A DNA stretch of 64,000 bases, from positions 96,145,946 to 96,209,945 of the forward strand of contig OY821517.1 of the NCBI GenBank assembly GCA_963682025.1. The letters run 5' to 3'. The translations under genes and the position numbers were made by a program. Positions 19,118-30,616 of the stretch are shown here, in pieces; position 1 is the first letter of the stretch; every line of letters starts with the position of its first letter. The notes beneath the pieces were generated by a model. That model was not told the DNA's origin, made no database searches, and was given only the letters and a program-made list of their open reading frames with translations. This stretch comes from Cordilura impudica. Its lineage: Eukaryota; Arthropoda; Insecta; Diptera; Scathophagidae.

Positions 19118-21736
19118 CACAGCCCAACACTCAATTTGCTTCTTTGAATTTATCAACTGATTCTAGTTAATTTGGGTGCGCTGAATTCAAATCTGTAATC
19201 AGTTTGTCCCTATCAGCTCTAGTTTTCATGATATAGCTTTTTTCAAAAAAAATTTTTCATCAAAATTTCTTAATTACAGTTATGGTAGTTGCCAAAAAAA
19301 ACATTTTTTCCGGAAAAAAATTTTTTACCAAAAATTTTACCAAAAATTTTTTTTTCCAAAAATTTTTTTTTTCATCAAAATTTTTTATTTACTGTTATAA
19401 TTATTGCCAAAAAAAAAAATCCCAAAAAAAAAAAAATTTCATTTAGTGGAGGGTATATAAAATTCGGTACAAGCAGTTTCCGAAAATATTGTTTTTTGTG
19501 TTATTTCTAGCTGATTAACGGGAATTTTATTTATACAATATTATTGAGAACGTTATTTTTTCTTGTTGCACTCCAATTGCATATTGGAAGTTAGTTGCTT
19601 GTAAGAAGTGGTTTATTGCAGTTGGCAAAGTTTATTAAAAAAGTGTTGATATAAATAGAAATGACTTCCAATAGACGACGGTGTAAAAATTACGCTGACA
19701 CATTTTGTTATATTTGTGGAGAATACACCTTTAAAGAAAACATAAGACCTATTTCGGAATGTGTTAAAAAATCGTATTTAGATTACTTTGGAGTTGATCT
19801 TGGTGACCAAGATAAAAGCTGGGCTCCACACATTGTGTGCAATACTTGCTGTGTAAATTTGCGATAGTGGACTCAAGGAAAACAAAATAGGCTTAAGTTT
19901 GGTTTGCCGATGGTTAGGAGAGAGCCCAGAAATCATTTGGACGACTGTTACTTCTGTTTAGTGAGTATTGCTGGTATTAATAGGAAAAATTGAAATAAAT
20001 GGCAGTATCCCGATTTACCGTCAGCGCGCCGTCCAATTCCCCATTCCGAAGATGTTCCCATTCCAAAACTGAATGATTCTTCAGAGCTGAGTTCGGAGTT
20101 TGAACATAATACCGCTAATGATCTAAGTGGTTGCGACAGTGTTTTCGAAGACACAGAAACTATTTCTCAACGTTTTAATCAATGCGAGTTGAATAACTTA
20201 ATTCGAGATTTGGCCTTATCAAAAGAAGCGTCTGAAGTGTTAGCTTCGAGGTTAAATGATAAGAAACTCTTAGAACGTGGAACAAAAATAACTTATTACC
20301 GCACTAGGGATAAAGCTTTTTTAAAATTTTTTACTAAGGAAGACAATCTGGTGTTTTGTAATAATGTAAATGGTCTTATGCAGGAAATGGGGCTATCCAA
20401 GTATCTACCTAGCGATTGGCGCCTCTTCGTGGACAGTTCCAAGAGAAGTTTGAAGTGCGTCTTATTGCACAATGACAATGTGTATGCATCAATTCCAATT
20501 GCGCACTCCACAACAATGAAAGAAGAATACAACAACACTGCATTAGTGATGAAAAAGATAAAATACCAAGACCACCAATGGATCATTTGTGTTGATCTTA
20601 AAATGGTCAATTTTCTTCTTGGACAACAGAGTGGTTATACTAAGTACCCTTGCTTTTGTGTCTCTGGGATAGCAGATCCAAGCAACAACATTGGCGGCAA
20701 AAAGATTGGCCTACGAGAGAAAAAATGATTGTTGGCGATAACAATATTGTAAATGAAGCTTTAGTTCCACATGAAAAGATCGTCCTACCACCGTTGCACA
20801 TCAAATTAGGACTCATGAAGAGTTTGTTCAGGCTCTGAATGGCGATGGGGAATGTTTTGCATATATTTGCAGCAAAATGCCTAATCTAAGTAGAGATAAT
20901 ATTAGAGCAGGAGTTTTTGATGGTCCCCAAATAAGGCAGTTTATGAATGACAACGATTTTGATAAGTCAATGACCGAAACTGAACGAAATGCGTGGGCAC
21001 CATTCGTGCAAGTTATAAAAAATTTCTTGGGAAATAATAAAGCTCCAAATTATGTTCAATTAGTGGAGAATATGCTGGATAAGTTCAGAGACCTTGGCTG
21101 CAACATGAGTATTAAAATCCATTATTTGCACAGTCACTTGGACCGATTTCCCAAAAATTTTGGTAATTTAAGCGAAGAACAAGGAGAAAGGTTTCACCAA
21201 GATATTAAAATTATGGAGAATCGGTACCAGGGAATGTGGGATACACATATGATGGCAGACTACTGTTGGAATTTGCAAAGAGACCCTAATCCGGCTGTTC
21301 ATTCCAGATTGTCTCTTAAAAGAAGCTTTACATCCTGTAACTAGAATTATATTTATATTATATTTTTAAGCTTTGTGAGAATTTTTTTTATTTTAATAAA
21401 TCTGTATGAAACAGTGCTACTTCTTTTTATTTTTTTTTAAATTCCTATGGAAAAGTTTTACTTTTTAAATACTTAAAAAGATTTGGGAATTATTTTTTTT
21501 TTTTTGGCAATAACTATAACAGTAAATAAAAAATTTTGATGAAAAAAAAAATTTGGAAAAAAAATTTTTTGGGTAATAATTGGAGGTCATAAGTGGAGGG
21601 TATAAAAAAGCTATATCATGAAAACTAGAGCTGATAGAGACAAACTGATTACAGATTTGAATTCAGCGCACCCAAGTTAACTAGAACCAGTTGATAAATT
21701 CAAAGCAAAATTTTTTTTTAATTTTGTCGGGCTGTG
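19118..21736 (+). mobile_element. CAC-ended DNA transposon with long terminal inverted repeats, copy 1
   Basis: Left end CACAGCCCAACA (19118) and right end GGGCTGTG (to 21736) start inverted repeats that can be followed for roughly 150 bp or more, through TTTGAATTTATCAACTG, TTGGGTGCGCTGAATTC and TTTTCATGATATAGC on both sides. The 3-bp repeat TAA flanks both ends (19115-19117, 21737-21739). One gene lies inside. A second, diverged copy of the gene and ends is at 60837-63846. CAC termini and 3-bp duplications recall CACTA-like elements, but I do not recognise the protein as a CACTA transposase, so the superfamily is open. Confidence 0.85.
19661..21344 (+). pseudogene. Probable transposase of the CAC-ended element (copy 1)
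   Basis: Starts at ATG 19661. Residues about 11-68 hold a cysteine-rich module (CYICGEYTF, later CNTCC), followed by a second CYFC pair near 19950, suggesting an N-terminal zinc-binding domain. A serine/acid-rich linker leads to a conserved core: FYRT/YYRTRD, DWRLFVDSSKRS, CVDLKMVNFLLGQQSGYTK, CLWDSR, PLHIKLGLMK, HYLHSHLDRF, LSEEQGERFHQDI and MMADYCW. Proteins with this core are widespread in arthropod genomes; I know no assigned function, and a transposase role is inferred from the flanking inverted repeats. A TAG at 19865-19867, a stop near 19993, and frameshifts near 20650 and 20835 break it; 21344 is the natural end. The copy at 61439-63045 is better preserved. Confidence 0.75.
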
Positions 21737-22924
21737 TAATATTAACTGCATTTTCCAATTTATAGTATTATGGTTCATTTAATTCAGTTATTACATGGAA
21801 CTATCCAAATTCGGTTGGCAACAAATTCGGTTGCCACAACGAATCTGTTCCCTGTGTGTAGAGCTAGAAAACTGTATTAATATCCAACTGAAAAACTCGT
21901 ACGAATCAGACAAATCTTCTTATGACTTCATTTTCACATTGAAAAATTTTATGAATCAGCTAAGAGTTAGGAACTACAGTTTAAAGATAAATATATTTAT
22001 AAATATTTATTTTACTTGCGTTTTATTAACATAACATATCTATTTTGTCCTAAGATCAATGCTATAAAAATTTAAAATTCTTATGTTAACTTACACATTG
22101 AAAATTGAAAGAAATTTTGTATTGAATATAAATGCATTAACTATCTTTCGAATTTTGAAATATTTTTAAAATTTTTATATAGATGTTTGGTTACCGACTT
22201 CGTCGCAAGTCTTTTTGACGTAAATTTGGTAGCCACAATTAATCTTTTCTTTTTGTATAGCATTTCTTATCAAATGTAGATTTTATGTTTTTATAAACAC
22301 TTCATCCTGTGGAAGCCCAAATCTTGGTGCTAGTGTCCAGATGTTTCAGAACATTATATTCTTTTTAATATAAAGATAATCCTGACTACATTTTTCAATG
22401 CTTTTTTAAATGGAAAATAACAATAAATGCTGGCAAATTACAAGCCTTTTTTTTTCAAAAACTACTTCTTGTAACCTCGCCATATCAAAGTTATCCTTAA
22501 ACGGGACAAATATTCCCTGGTACTTTGAATATTTGAGTGTTTTTCCTGATTAAATTTTAACATTTAACGGACATACCAAAAATATAATCCAAAAAGTTAA
22601 TATTGCTATCATGATGTCATATGATATATTAAATAAAAAATGTAGGCCCAATACCAATACCAATACTGAACAAAACTTAAATCTAGCTAAGCAAATGGAA
22701 CACTAAAGTCAACACTAAATGTTCCATAACTTTACACAAGTGCGGCTGTCCAAATTTGTCTGTTTAACGGCGGTCAATTTCCTCAAAAAGAGAGTGACAA
22801 AAGATTAGCATGGAAAAATCACATCAAAGCCAAGAAAAAAAAACATTTGAAATTAAAAATTATTCATCTCTATTAGTTAGTAGGCCCAAAGCCCCAAATC
22901 TGAAAACCAAAGTAATTATATATA
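21737..22924. other. AT-rich DNA with a partial MITE end
   Basis: Around 21805-21858 two AATTCGGTTG blocks and an end CTGTGTG|TA match the terminus of the MITE at 28902-29129. The rest shows no recognised gene. Confidence 0.5.
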
Positions 22925-23260
22925 AAGTAGGGCGGGTCGATTTGTAGGGAGGCAAAAAAATTGCTCAAGTGACAAGGAAAATCATATTCTAGGGATCAAA
23001 ATAAGAAACTCTGCCCAAGGACCGCAGCTCTAAAGTGAATTCTGATGTCCCGACTTTTGACCCGTCTGTCTGTCTGCCATGGGGCAACCTCATTCCCCCA
23101 ATTGATCTGAAACTTGGCCCATAGTCTTGTTGTGACTACAGATTAATTTGGGGGTAGTCACGCAGAGTCACGTATGGTCACACATAGCCACGGAGTGATC
23201 TAAAAGTTATTTACCCTCATCCGATCGAACTTTTTGAATAACATAACAAAGTCAAGGTGT
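22925..23260. repeat. Unclassified interspersed repeat, relatively GC-rich
   Basis: This block (GGGCGGGTCGATTTGTAGGG, then CCGTCTGTCTGTCTGCC, then GTCACGCAGAGTCACG..GTCACACATAGCCACGG) stands out from its AT-rich surroundings and resembles dispersed fly repeats. I see no coding content or termini. Confidence 0.4.
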
Positions 23261-25030
23261 ATGATTATTATTTATTAGCAGAGTAGCAGATACGTATACG
23301 TATGAGAGTTAATTTTAATATTAAATTAAACAAAAAATGGTGATTTTTTGAAATGTTTGTATGGGGAATCCCCAGGGGGCTTTATTTCTTTTCTAAATCC
23401 GATTTAATTCTTTAACAAATTCATATACTTCGTGTGGGTTGAAGAAAAAGTAAAATATATGTTATGTATTTATATTTACTGTAGCTATACAGTTGAATAA
23501 ATTCGGCAAGAAAATGTGTTTCCATAACTAATCCCTTTTTTGTGTGCTTGTATGGTTGGGGGGGAAGGTTTTATAACTTTTTTTTTGCATTCTATTTACT
23601 ATATGCACAACATGTCGAGAGTGTTTTGTCAAAATTTCAATAAAATAGGGGTAAAGCTGACGAAGTTACAGCATTTTAAACGACCGGCCTCATACGGTAT
23701 ATCGTATATAAATCAGTTTATAAAAAACTTTAAATCGATTTTCTCGCAAATAAATGTTTGAAGCCAGTGAACATTATAACTCAAAATCTACTTTTTCGAT
23801 TATTTTGAAATTTTACACACTATATCTGCATATAAAGCACCATATATAACCGCGAAGAGTTTTTTTATTGTCCCCTTTTTCCCCCATTTTTTAACAACAA
23901 ATTCCCCGAAATTTTGTACAAAAATCGTGTTTTTCACTTCAAAATGCTGGCAAAAATAAAAAATAAAAAGTTGAAAAAGCTCTTCATGATTACCTCGGGA
24001 AATATGCCACCTTTTAAACGCATTTAAATTTCTTTTTATTTCGCATGATCCCGTAACGAGTTATGATGTTCACCGCAAAGCAACAATGCCTGAAATAATT
24101 GAACATTTTTCAAAGATTCTTCAAATGTTATGCTATAACGTGTATATGAAACAAATGATCCAACGTTATTCATATCTTCAAAAAAAAAAAAAAAAATATA
24201 TATATGAAAATACGCCAATATACCAACACTTCTCGTGAGAAAAAAAAATTATATTTAAATTCATTATGTAATAACTTTTGAACTATAAAAGAATTATATT
24301 CTTATTGTTCTAATAATGCAATTAAATAATTAAAGAAAAATAAAAATAAAAAATGTTTCTAAATACAAAATATAAATCACCATACCGAATAGCGTCTTAA
24401 CTTATTTTTAAACCAAGGTCTTTCATTTATCATTTCTGGATTTTATAAGTTTTTGGCTAAGGCACTTATTTCAAATATAGTTACAATAACTTGACCATAT
24501 ACATTTTTTCATTAGTTTAAATCTCATATGACTTTAAAAATTTATATATATTAGATAACGTTTTGTTTTATTTAAGTCACTTTCAACGAACAAACATTAA
24601 CCAGCACTTATAATTTTCTTTGGAATATGATAAATTACGGTCAGTAATTTTTCCACAAATTGTGATTTTTTTCCTTCGTTTCAGACATGTCTTTAAGTTT
24701 GCTTTTAGCAATTTTTTTTTCCTTTCACTATAACTTATGGCATTTAGAAAAAGCTTACGGTTTTTGGGTTGGTTAATAAATGGCAAAAAGAAATTTTATA
24801 GTTTACTCCAAGTAAGAAAAAGGTGACAAAGAAATAATATAAAAACGGTGGGTGTAATTGTTTTGGAAGCAAAAAAAAAAAAAAAAACTTTTTTGCTTGT
24901 TCGAAAGAAAATTTACATTAGGAAATGTTAGAATGTGTTTTGCAATTTCTGTAGTTATTGTAATATTTTATGTGAATTTTAATTCAATAAAAGAAGCAAT
25001 TCTAAGTTCCAGGTAACTTATCTTATATAT
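23261..25030. other. AT-rich stretch, nothing recognised
   Basis: Homopolymer runs and short frames only. The frames at 23540-23761 and 24583-24786 have no recognisable motif. Confidence 0.5.
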
Positions 25031-25762
25031 AACAAGTTAGAACTTTATAGTCGGTCTAAACCGACTATACGATACTCTATACCATGGTTTAGAGACCCTA
25101 TCTCTTCGATCCAACTAATTGATATAGAAAATAAGCATAAACCAAATTTGGATGGCATTGTTATTATTTTTTTTGGCTGCAGATATCAGAAAGTTCATGC
25201 CGGGTGCTATATTTATATGGGGAATAGGTCGAAAAATGACCGATCCTGACCATATTTGACGAAGTCACTTATATATTGAAAAAAAAAATATAAGCAAACC
25301 AAATTTGAGCAAAATCTGTGCAATAGTTTTGTTTTTTGAGATATTTAATTGAAAATCGGGAAGCAGTTCTATTTGGGGCCTATGACTAAGAATTAGCATA
25401 TACGGATTATTTTTGGACTACTCATTAGTGGATGTAATAGACATATACAAAGCCAATTTGACTGAGATCTATATGATAATTTGGATCCCATGGCAATTTA
25501 TGTCGATTTCATAGGGGTCATTTATTTGGGGACTAGGTCTGAACATTGACCGAATTTCGCCAATTTCAAAGGTGTTCATCCTATGGCTGCTATAAGCTTA
25601 TGTGCCAAACTTCATCAAAATATATTTGCGACTTGTAGTTTGCGACCAAGCTTTACATGGACACACAGACGGACAGACGGACAGACATCGCATAATCGAC
25701 TGAGAAAGTGATTCTGTGCACAAAGTTGTTATACCCAAACCACATAGTGGTATAGGGTATAA
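25031..25762 (-). mobile_element. DINE-1-like element, inverted copy
   Basis: Nearly full length (about 732 bp): tail hairpin at 25048-25067 with one centre change (CTAAAC), core, GGAC repeat (25667-25685) and TATACCC head ending near 25762. Helitron-type repeats start directly after it. Confidence 0.85.
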
Positions 25763-26900
25763 AAATGCAGTTTGGTATGTTGGTTTGTACGTTTGTTAAT
25801 ACGTTTGTTTGTGGTTTATAGGAGACTACACCACTGGACCGATCATATTAAAATTTTTACAGTAGCTAACTTCCTATCCGGAACGAAAAATATGCTATAT
25901 TTTTGCTTTTCAAGTGGGCGTGGCACCTCACATATAAGGTGAATTTAACATACAATTTTAACATATAATATCCGTTTAATACGACAGAAAGAGTCTGAAA
26001 CTATGTACATGTACATATTAAACTAATTTGAAGAGTTGCGAAATAAATGGGCGTGATCGGACCAATGGGCGTGACACCTACAATACAAAGCAAATATTTA
26101 ATGTCATATATCTAGAGTACTGTAATAGACAAAGCCTTGGATAGTTTAATAAATTGATGAGCTATCAATGTAAGTAGTCGCACAAAAATGGGCTGGATTG
26201 GACCAATGGGCCTACCACCCTCAATACAAATGCCACGTATCTGGGGCTTTGTGTGGGTTCATAAGTTATTAATGTGAATAGTCGGATAAATACTGGGCGT
26301 GTCACCCCCATACAAAATAAATTTTAGTCATGTTACTGCTCGAAAAATGGGTGGGATGGGACCAATGGGCGTGGTACCTCTTATAAAAAAAATTTGAAGT
26401 ACTATGTCTTAAAACTTTTGACAAGTACATTAATTACCAATGTGTGTAGTCTTGGAATATATGGGCAGAATCGCCAAAGTAAAAAATCGGCAAAACCGAA
26501 AATCGTGATAGTAGGAATCGCCAAAATCAAAAATCACAAAAAAAATAAAAGACAAAATCGTCTAAGTCAAAACAAAAACAAAAATTGCAAAAAATAAAAC
26601 AAAAAATGCCATAACGGAAAATCGCGATAAACATATATCGCAAAACACAAAAATCGACAAAATCAAAAATCGCCAAAACCAAAAATCACAAATGTCAAAA
26701 ATCGCCTAAGTTCAAAACAGCAAAATAAAAACTGCCAATATCAAAAATCGGCATAACCGAAAATCGCAAAAAACAAAAACCGTCAAATCAAAAATTTTCA
26801 AAATTGCCAAAATCGAAAACCGACCAAAGTCAAAAATCAACAAAATCAAAAATTGCTAAAAAAAATTACCAAATGCTATGATTATTATTTGTTAGAATAG
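25763..26900 (+). mobile_element. Helitron-related repeat with gggcgtgg units and an AAATCGCC tract
   Basis: Contains several units with GGGCGTGGCACCTC and ATCGGACCAATGGGCGTG that recur in the composite Helitrons at 27119-28884 and 59157-63943, followed at 26466-26870 by a degenerate AAAATCGCCAAAATC-type repeat also present there. Clear TC and CTAG ends are not visible, so it is called by similarity to the other copies. Confidence 0.6.
26466..26870. repeat. Degenerate 10-bp-scale AAAATCGCCA repeat
   Basis: About 400 bp of variants of AAAATCGCCA/AAAATCACAA in one orientation. It explains the lysine/asparagine-rich frame at 26394-26597, which is not a gene. Shorter stretches occur at 27745-27870 (inverted) and 60270-60390. 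Confidence 0.85.
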
Positions 26901-27118
26901 ATTTATACTTATGATTGTTATTTTTTATGTTAAATCAAGCGTTAATAATTTTTTTTTTTATTTTAGCTTCCGCTACAACAAAACTACGTAAACACACATC
27001 AAAATAAAGAAAAAGATATAAAAGGTACAGAAAAGTTTGGCCTGAGAACTCCAGGTATTGCTGAGATGACCTAGTTCTTTCCCCTTGACTTGGCATTTCT
27101 CACACCTTTATTTAGTAA

Positions 27119-27560
27119 CTAGATGTAACCCGGTGTGCTTCGCAAGAACCTCCCCCCTGCCCCCCCCCCCCCCACGAATCGTTATGAGACGGCTCACGTA
27201 AAGTCCCAAGTTTCTCACTAATACAGTTATTCAGATATATTACATTTAATATTAAGTTTGAGTAGGAGTGCCCCACCCATTTTTTGTCTGACTACTTACA
27301 TTAATAATAGATGCCCTGAGACAAATTGGCAAAGCTTTCTCTATCATAGTACTTAATATATATGATATTAAAAATTTACTTTGTATGGGAGGTGCCACGT
27401 TCCACTAAAACTAGATAAAAGAAATTACAGCCTGTAGCACTCCCATATCCGCAGAAAGACTCTGTGAAAATTTCAGGAAGATAAAATAATCAGTTACGGA
27501 GATTACCTCCAACAAACAAACAAACAAACACATATTGCCTCTATATTATGTTAGTATAGA
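27119..27560 (-). mobile_element. Short Helitron unit forming the 3' part of the composite
   Basis: Has its own TC start (27560-27559), GTTT repeats, the GGAGGTAATCTCCGTAACT block and CTAG end with the near-terminal CACACC hairpin arm. It is a minimal Helitron that could move alone. Confidence 0.7.
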
Positions 27561-27603
27561 TTATTAGTATAGATTTTTTATTTCAATGCTTGCTGATGCT
27601 GAT

Positions 27604-27720
27604 ATACAATGTTTTTTGTATTTTCATTCGGTACAACAATTATCAGATTTTTCGGCGTTCCTACCCTGGAGCAAAGTACATTTAGCTGCCCATGAAAAGA
27701 TGGATTATCCATATTAGATC
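27604..27720 (-). pseudogene. Helitron helicase (Pif1-like) C-terminal remnant
   Basis: The minus strand reads FHGQLNVLCSRVGTP, then KNLIIVV and NENTKNIVYQ without a stop. This is the conserved C-terminal block of Helitron Rep-helicases (HGQLYVACSRVG..PNLxI). Only this ~35-residue end remains; no replication-initiator or other helicase motifs are seen. It links the non-coding elements to a former autonomous Helitron. The copy at 60430-60550 has two stops in the same place. Confidence 0.8.
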
Positions 27721-28817
27721 TGGCCTATTGGCCTTGAACTTAGAATATCATTTGGCAATTTTTCTTTTTAGCGATTTTTGATTTTGCCCATTTTTGATTT
27801 TGAAGATTTTTTTTGCGATTTTTATTTTTCGGTATTTTCGTTTTTGGCAATTTTTGAATTTCGCGATATATATTCCACGACAAATCACATTGATAACAAA
27901 TGTACTTGTTAAAAGACTGTCGCTTTCGTAGTACTTCATACTTTTTATATAAGAGGTGCCAAGCGCACTAATCTCATCCCGCCCAATTTTTATTGTACTT
28001 CTCACATTTATATCTGATGGACTCACTGCTTCGATCACGCCCATTTTTTTGTTCGACTAATGATACAAAGAACCTATGGGCTCACGCAAAGCCGCAAAAC
28101 TCTCTCTTTTGAAGTACTCTAGATATATGACATTAAATAGTTACTTTGCATGGGGAGTGCCACGCCCATTGGTGTGAATCCGCCAATTTTTTGTCCGATT
28201 ACACATAGTAAGATCTGATGGGGTCGTGCAAAGTGTCAACTTCCCTTTTTAAGTACACCAGTATATGATATCATATATTTACTTTGTATGGGCGGTGCCG
28301 CGCTCACTGCTCCGATGACGCCCATTTTTTGTGTAACTAATCACATGATTAGACTCTCACTATAACAGTACTCCAGATATATGACATTTTATATTTAGTT
28401 TGTATGGCAGGTGCCACGCCTATTGGTCGGATACTGCCCATTATGTGTCCGACTACTCACATTAATAATAGGTTACATCAGACAAATTTGAAAAGCTCTC
28501 TCTATCACAGTATTTGAGATATATAATATTGAATTATTACTTGTATGGGAGGTACCACGCCCGCTTGTCAGATCCCGCCCATTTTCGGCGTAGCTACTAA
28601 TATTAACAAAAGGTGACCTCACACAAATTTGCGAAGCACTTCCTATCATAATACTCAATATATGTATATGATATTAAAAATTTACTTTGTGTGGGAGGTG
28701 CCACGTCCACTAAAAATATTTAAAAAATTATAGCCTATAGCACTTCCCATATCCGTAGTAAGACTCTGTGAAAATTTCAGGAATATCAGATGGATAGTTA
28801 CGGAGATTACCTCCTAC

Positions 28818-28853
28818 AAACAAACAAACAAACAAACAAACAAACAAACAAAC
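28818..28853. repeat. (CAAA)n microsatellite at Helitron 5' end
   Basis: About nine CAAA units, (GTTT)n in element orientation. The same tract follows the 5' end of every Helitron copy of this family in the window (27515, 31141, 32745, 35850, 59189, 60621), with variable length. Confidence 0.85.
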
Positions 28854-28901
28854 ACACATTACCCCTTTATAATATTAGTATAGATAATAATAAAATATAT
28901 A

Positions 28902-29129
28902 CACACAGAAAACAGATTCGTTGTGACTACCACATTTATTGCCAACCGAATTGAGATGATGTTAATAACCGAATTTTGAATTGTTTGCAATTATAATTCT
29001 ATTGCCTTATCAGTAAATATTTTATCACAATTGATAATGGTTACTTGCTATAAAATTTCTGTTGATCGAATCGAAAACTCTGTTGTTAAACGTTAGAACA
29101 ATTCGGTTGGCGATTTTTTTTTCTGTGTG
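28902..29129. mobile_element. MITE with TA duplication
   Basis: Ends CACACAGAAAA (28902) and TTTTCTGTGTG (to 29129) are inverted and flanked by TA; the CCAACCGAATT block is repeated inverted further in. At 228 bp without coding capacity it fits a Tc1/mariner-type MITE. A related end lies at 21805-21858. Confidence 0.7.
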
Positions 29130-29259
29130 TAATAATAAAATGTTTGTTTTTTTCGAAATGTTAGCAGACAATATACATGCGGATATTGTAAAATAATCCT
29201 ATGGGATTATATAATGAAGCCAGGGATAACTAATAATTTTTTTTTTATCATCTGAGACA

Positions 29260-30345
29260 TGTTTCATTTACATATTTTGTTGGATAAAAGTATTTTGACA
29301 AAACTCTACTCAATCTAATGTCGCTTTTACTCATTAACTGAAAGAAGTAACGGTTTTTTTTAAGTTTTAAGTGAGAGAAGCTTTTTAAAGCTCCTAGAGC
29401 GCAAAATATAACGATGACTAGTCTATACATTTATTTTGTATAGAATTTTGTGTGTGAGACTAAGCGAGTTTTGCGGGACAGAAGTATTTTCACATTGCAT
29501 TATGTTGGATATTCTACACAAACGTCGGTTTACAATATGAAAAGGGTTTTTTTATTCATTATCTTTCGACTGCATTTCGACCACTTTTTTCTTGTAATAG
29601 GTAAAACACGTGAAATAAGTAAAGATCTACGAGATAAGCTGATTAAAAAATATAATGAATGTATTTCGGCACAATATCTCAGCAATTTATACAAAATGTC
29701 TCATCAGTCTCTTTATTATCAGATAAATAAAAAAAAAAAATAAATTCAACAAATAACATGGCCAGATCAGATCGGCTAAGCAAAACAATACCAGAAAGCA
29801 CCACATAATTCTGGAAAAAGTTAAAAAGGATGCCCAGCTTACACCAAAAGCTATATCAGTTTCGATGAGTGAGGAGTATAACATAGTAGTTAGCAGAAAA
29901 ACAGTTGAAAGTCGCCAAAACGGGACCACTTTTGGAAACTATGTAGCCCAGTAAGTTTCCTATATATGACAAGAATATTAACTTAAACTTTGCATATGCT
30001 CAGAAATTTTTAAACAAGCACACTAGGTTACAAATACTATGACTATGACTATGATTGATGAAGGTCATTTCGGTATCATGGATCTAAGTAAAAAATCTTC
30101 TGCAGATATCCTAAGAAATTTTAAAAAAATGGAGGGTCGGTTATGTTTCGGGGATGTATGTGTTTCAATGGCTTCAGCGATTTGGTACCAATCAATTATA
30201 CTAAGAATGCAGATATATATATCAACATTCTGAGTTGCCAAACATTTGCTGTCGGTGTCAAACTAATAGAACAGTCCTGTATTTTGCAACAGGAAATGAA
30301 CTGCGACACAAAGCCCGAACGATTACTAGTATCCTGAGAGATATG
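29260..30345 (+). mobile_element. Tc1-like transposon, 5' part
   Basis: Starts with a TGGATAAAAGTATTTTGACA terminal-type sequence near 29280 that is mirrored by GGACAAAAGTGTTTCGACA at 34251, then carries transposase fragments on the plus strand. At about 30345 it is interrupted by the Harbinger/Helitron/Jockey block; its 3' part resumes at 32250-32738. Confidence 0.7.
29540..30260 (+). pseudogene. Tc1-like transposase, N-terminal and central fragments
   Basis: GKTREISKDLRDKLIKKYNE (29603 onward) is the start of the helix-turn-helix DNA-binding domain, continuing to the A run at 29730. Fragments in other frames follow, including a decayed SRKTVES block near 29895 and the catalytic-core piece GCMCFNGFSDL..ADIYINIL (30150-30230), comparable to the MVWGCMS..VYIDIL region of Tc1 transposases. 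Frameshifts at the A run and stops show long decay. Confidence 0.75.
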
Positions 30346-30600
30346 GAAGTATGAAGCACCCGAAATAGCCGTGAGTCAAGACTTTAAAAAATAAAACTAT
30401 AATAACTACATAAATCCATGTACCTTTATAATTATAGCAACTGCTACTGGAATGAGATGGTGCGATCAGTCCAATAACGCAATACAATTGGCAAAATTCC
30501 ATGTTTGCAGAAATTCCTGAGATACTGCTCTCTAATGCCCTTCTGTTGATGGTGTCTACATTTGATTCTTTACAAATAAATTGTAAGCCAAACATATTTT
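30345..30600 (-). pseudogene. Harbinger-like transposase fragment (left arm)
   Basis: Minus-strand MFGLQFICKESNVDTINRRA and APSHSSSSCYNYKGT match the plus-strand copy at 36120-36300. The IGLLDGKH block seen there is partly deleted here. It is cut at 30345 by the Tc1 sequence. Confidence 0.75.
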
Positions 30601-30616
30601 TTTATTTTATTAACTA

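Larger units (their letters stand above)
27119..28884 (-). mobile_element. Composite Helitron, copy 1 (two 5' ends, one 3' end)
   Basis: On the minus strand it starts A|TCTATACTAATATTATAAAG at 28884 and ends CTAG at 27122-27119 followed by T. A second 5' start (TCTATACTAACATAATATAG) lies inside at 27560. From 5' to 3' it holds a GTTT tract, minisatellite-like gggcgtgg units, an AAATCGCC stretch, a helicase remnant (27720-27604), then the inner start and the short 442-bp tail unit. The same order recurs at 59157-63943. Confidence 0.8.

Noticed and set aside
19289..19510. Phenylalanine/lysine-rich 73-codon frame
   Set aside because: It is translation of the A/T-run part of the CAC element's terminal repeat.
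26394..26597. 67-codon lysine/asparagine-rich frame
   Set aside because: It is produced by the AAAATCGCC repeat tract and has no conserved motif.
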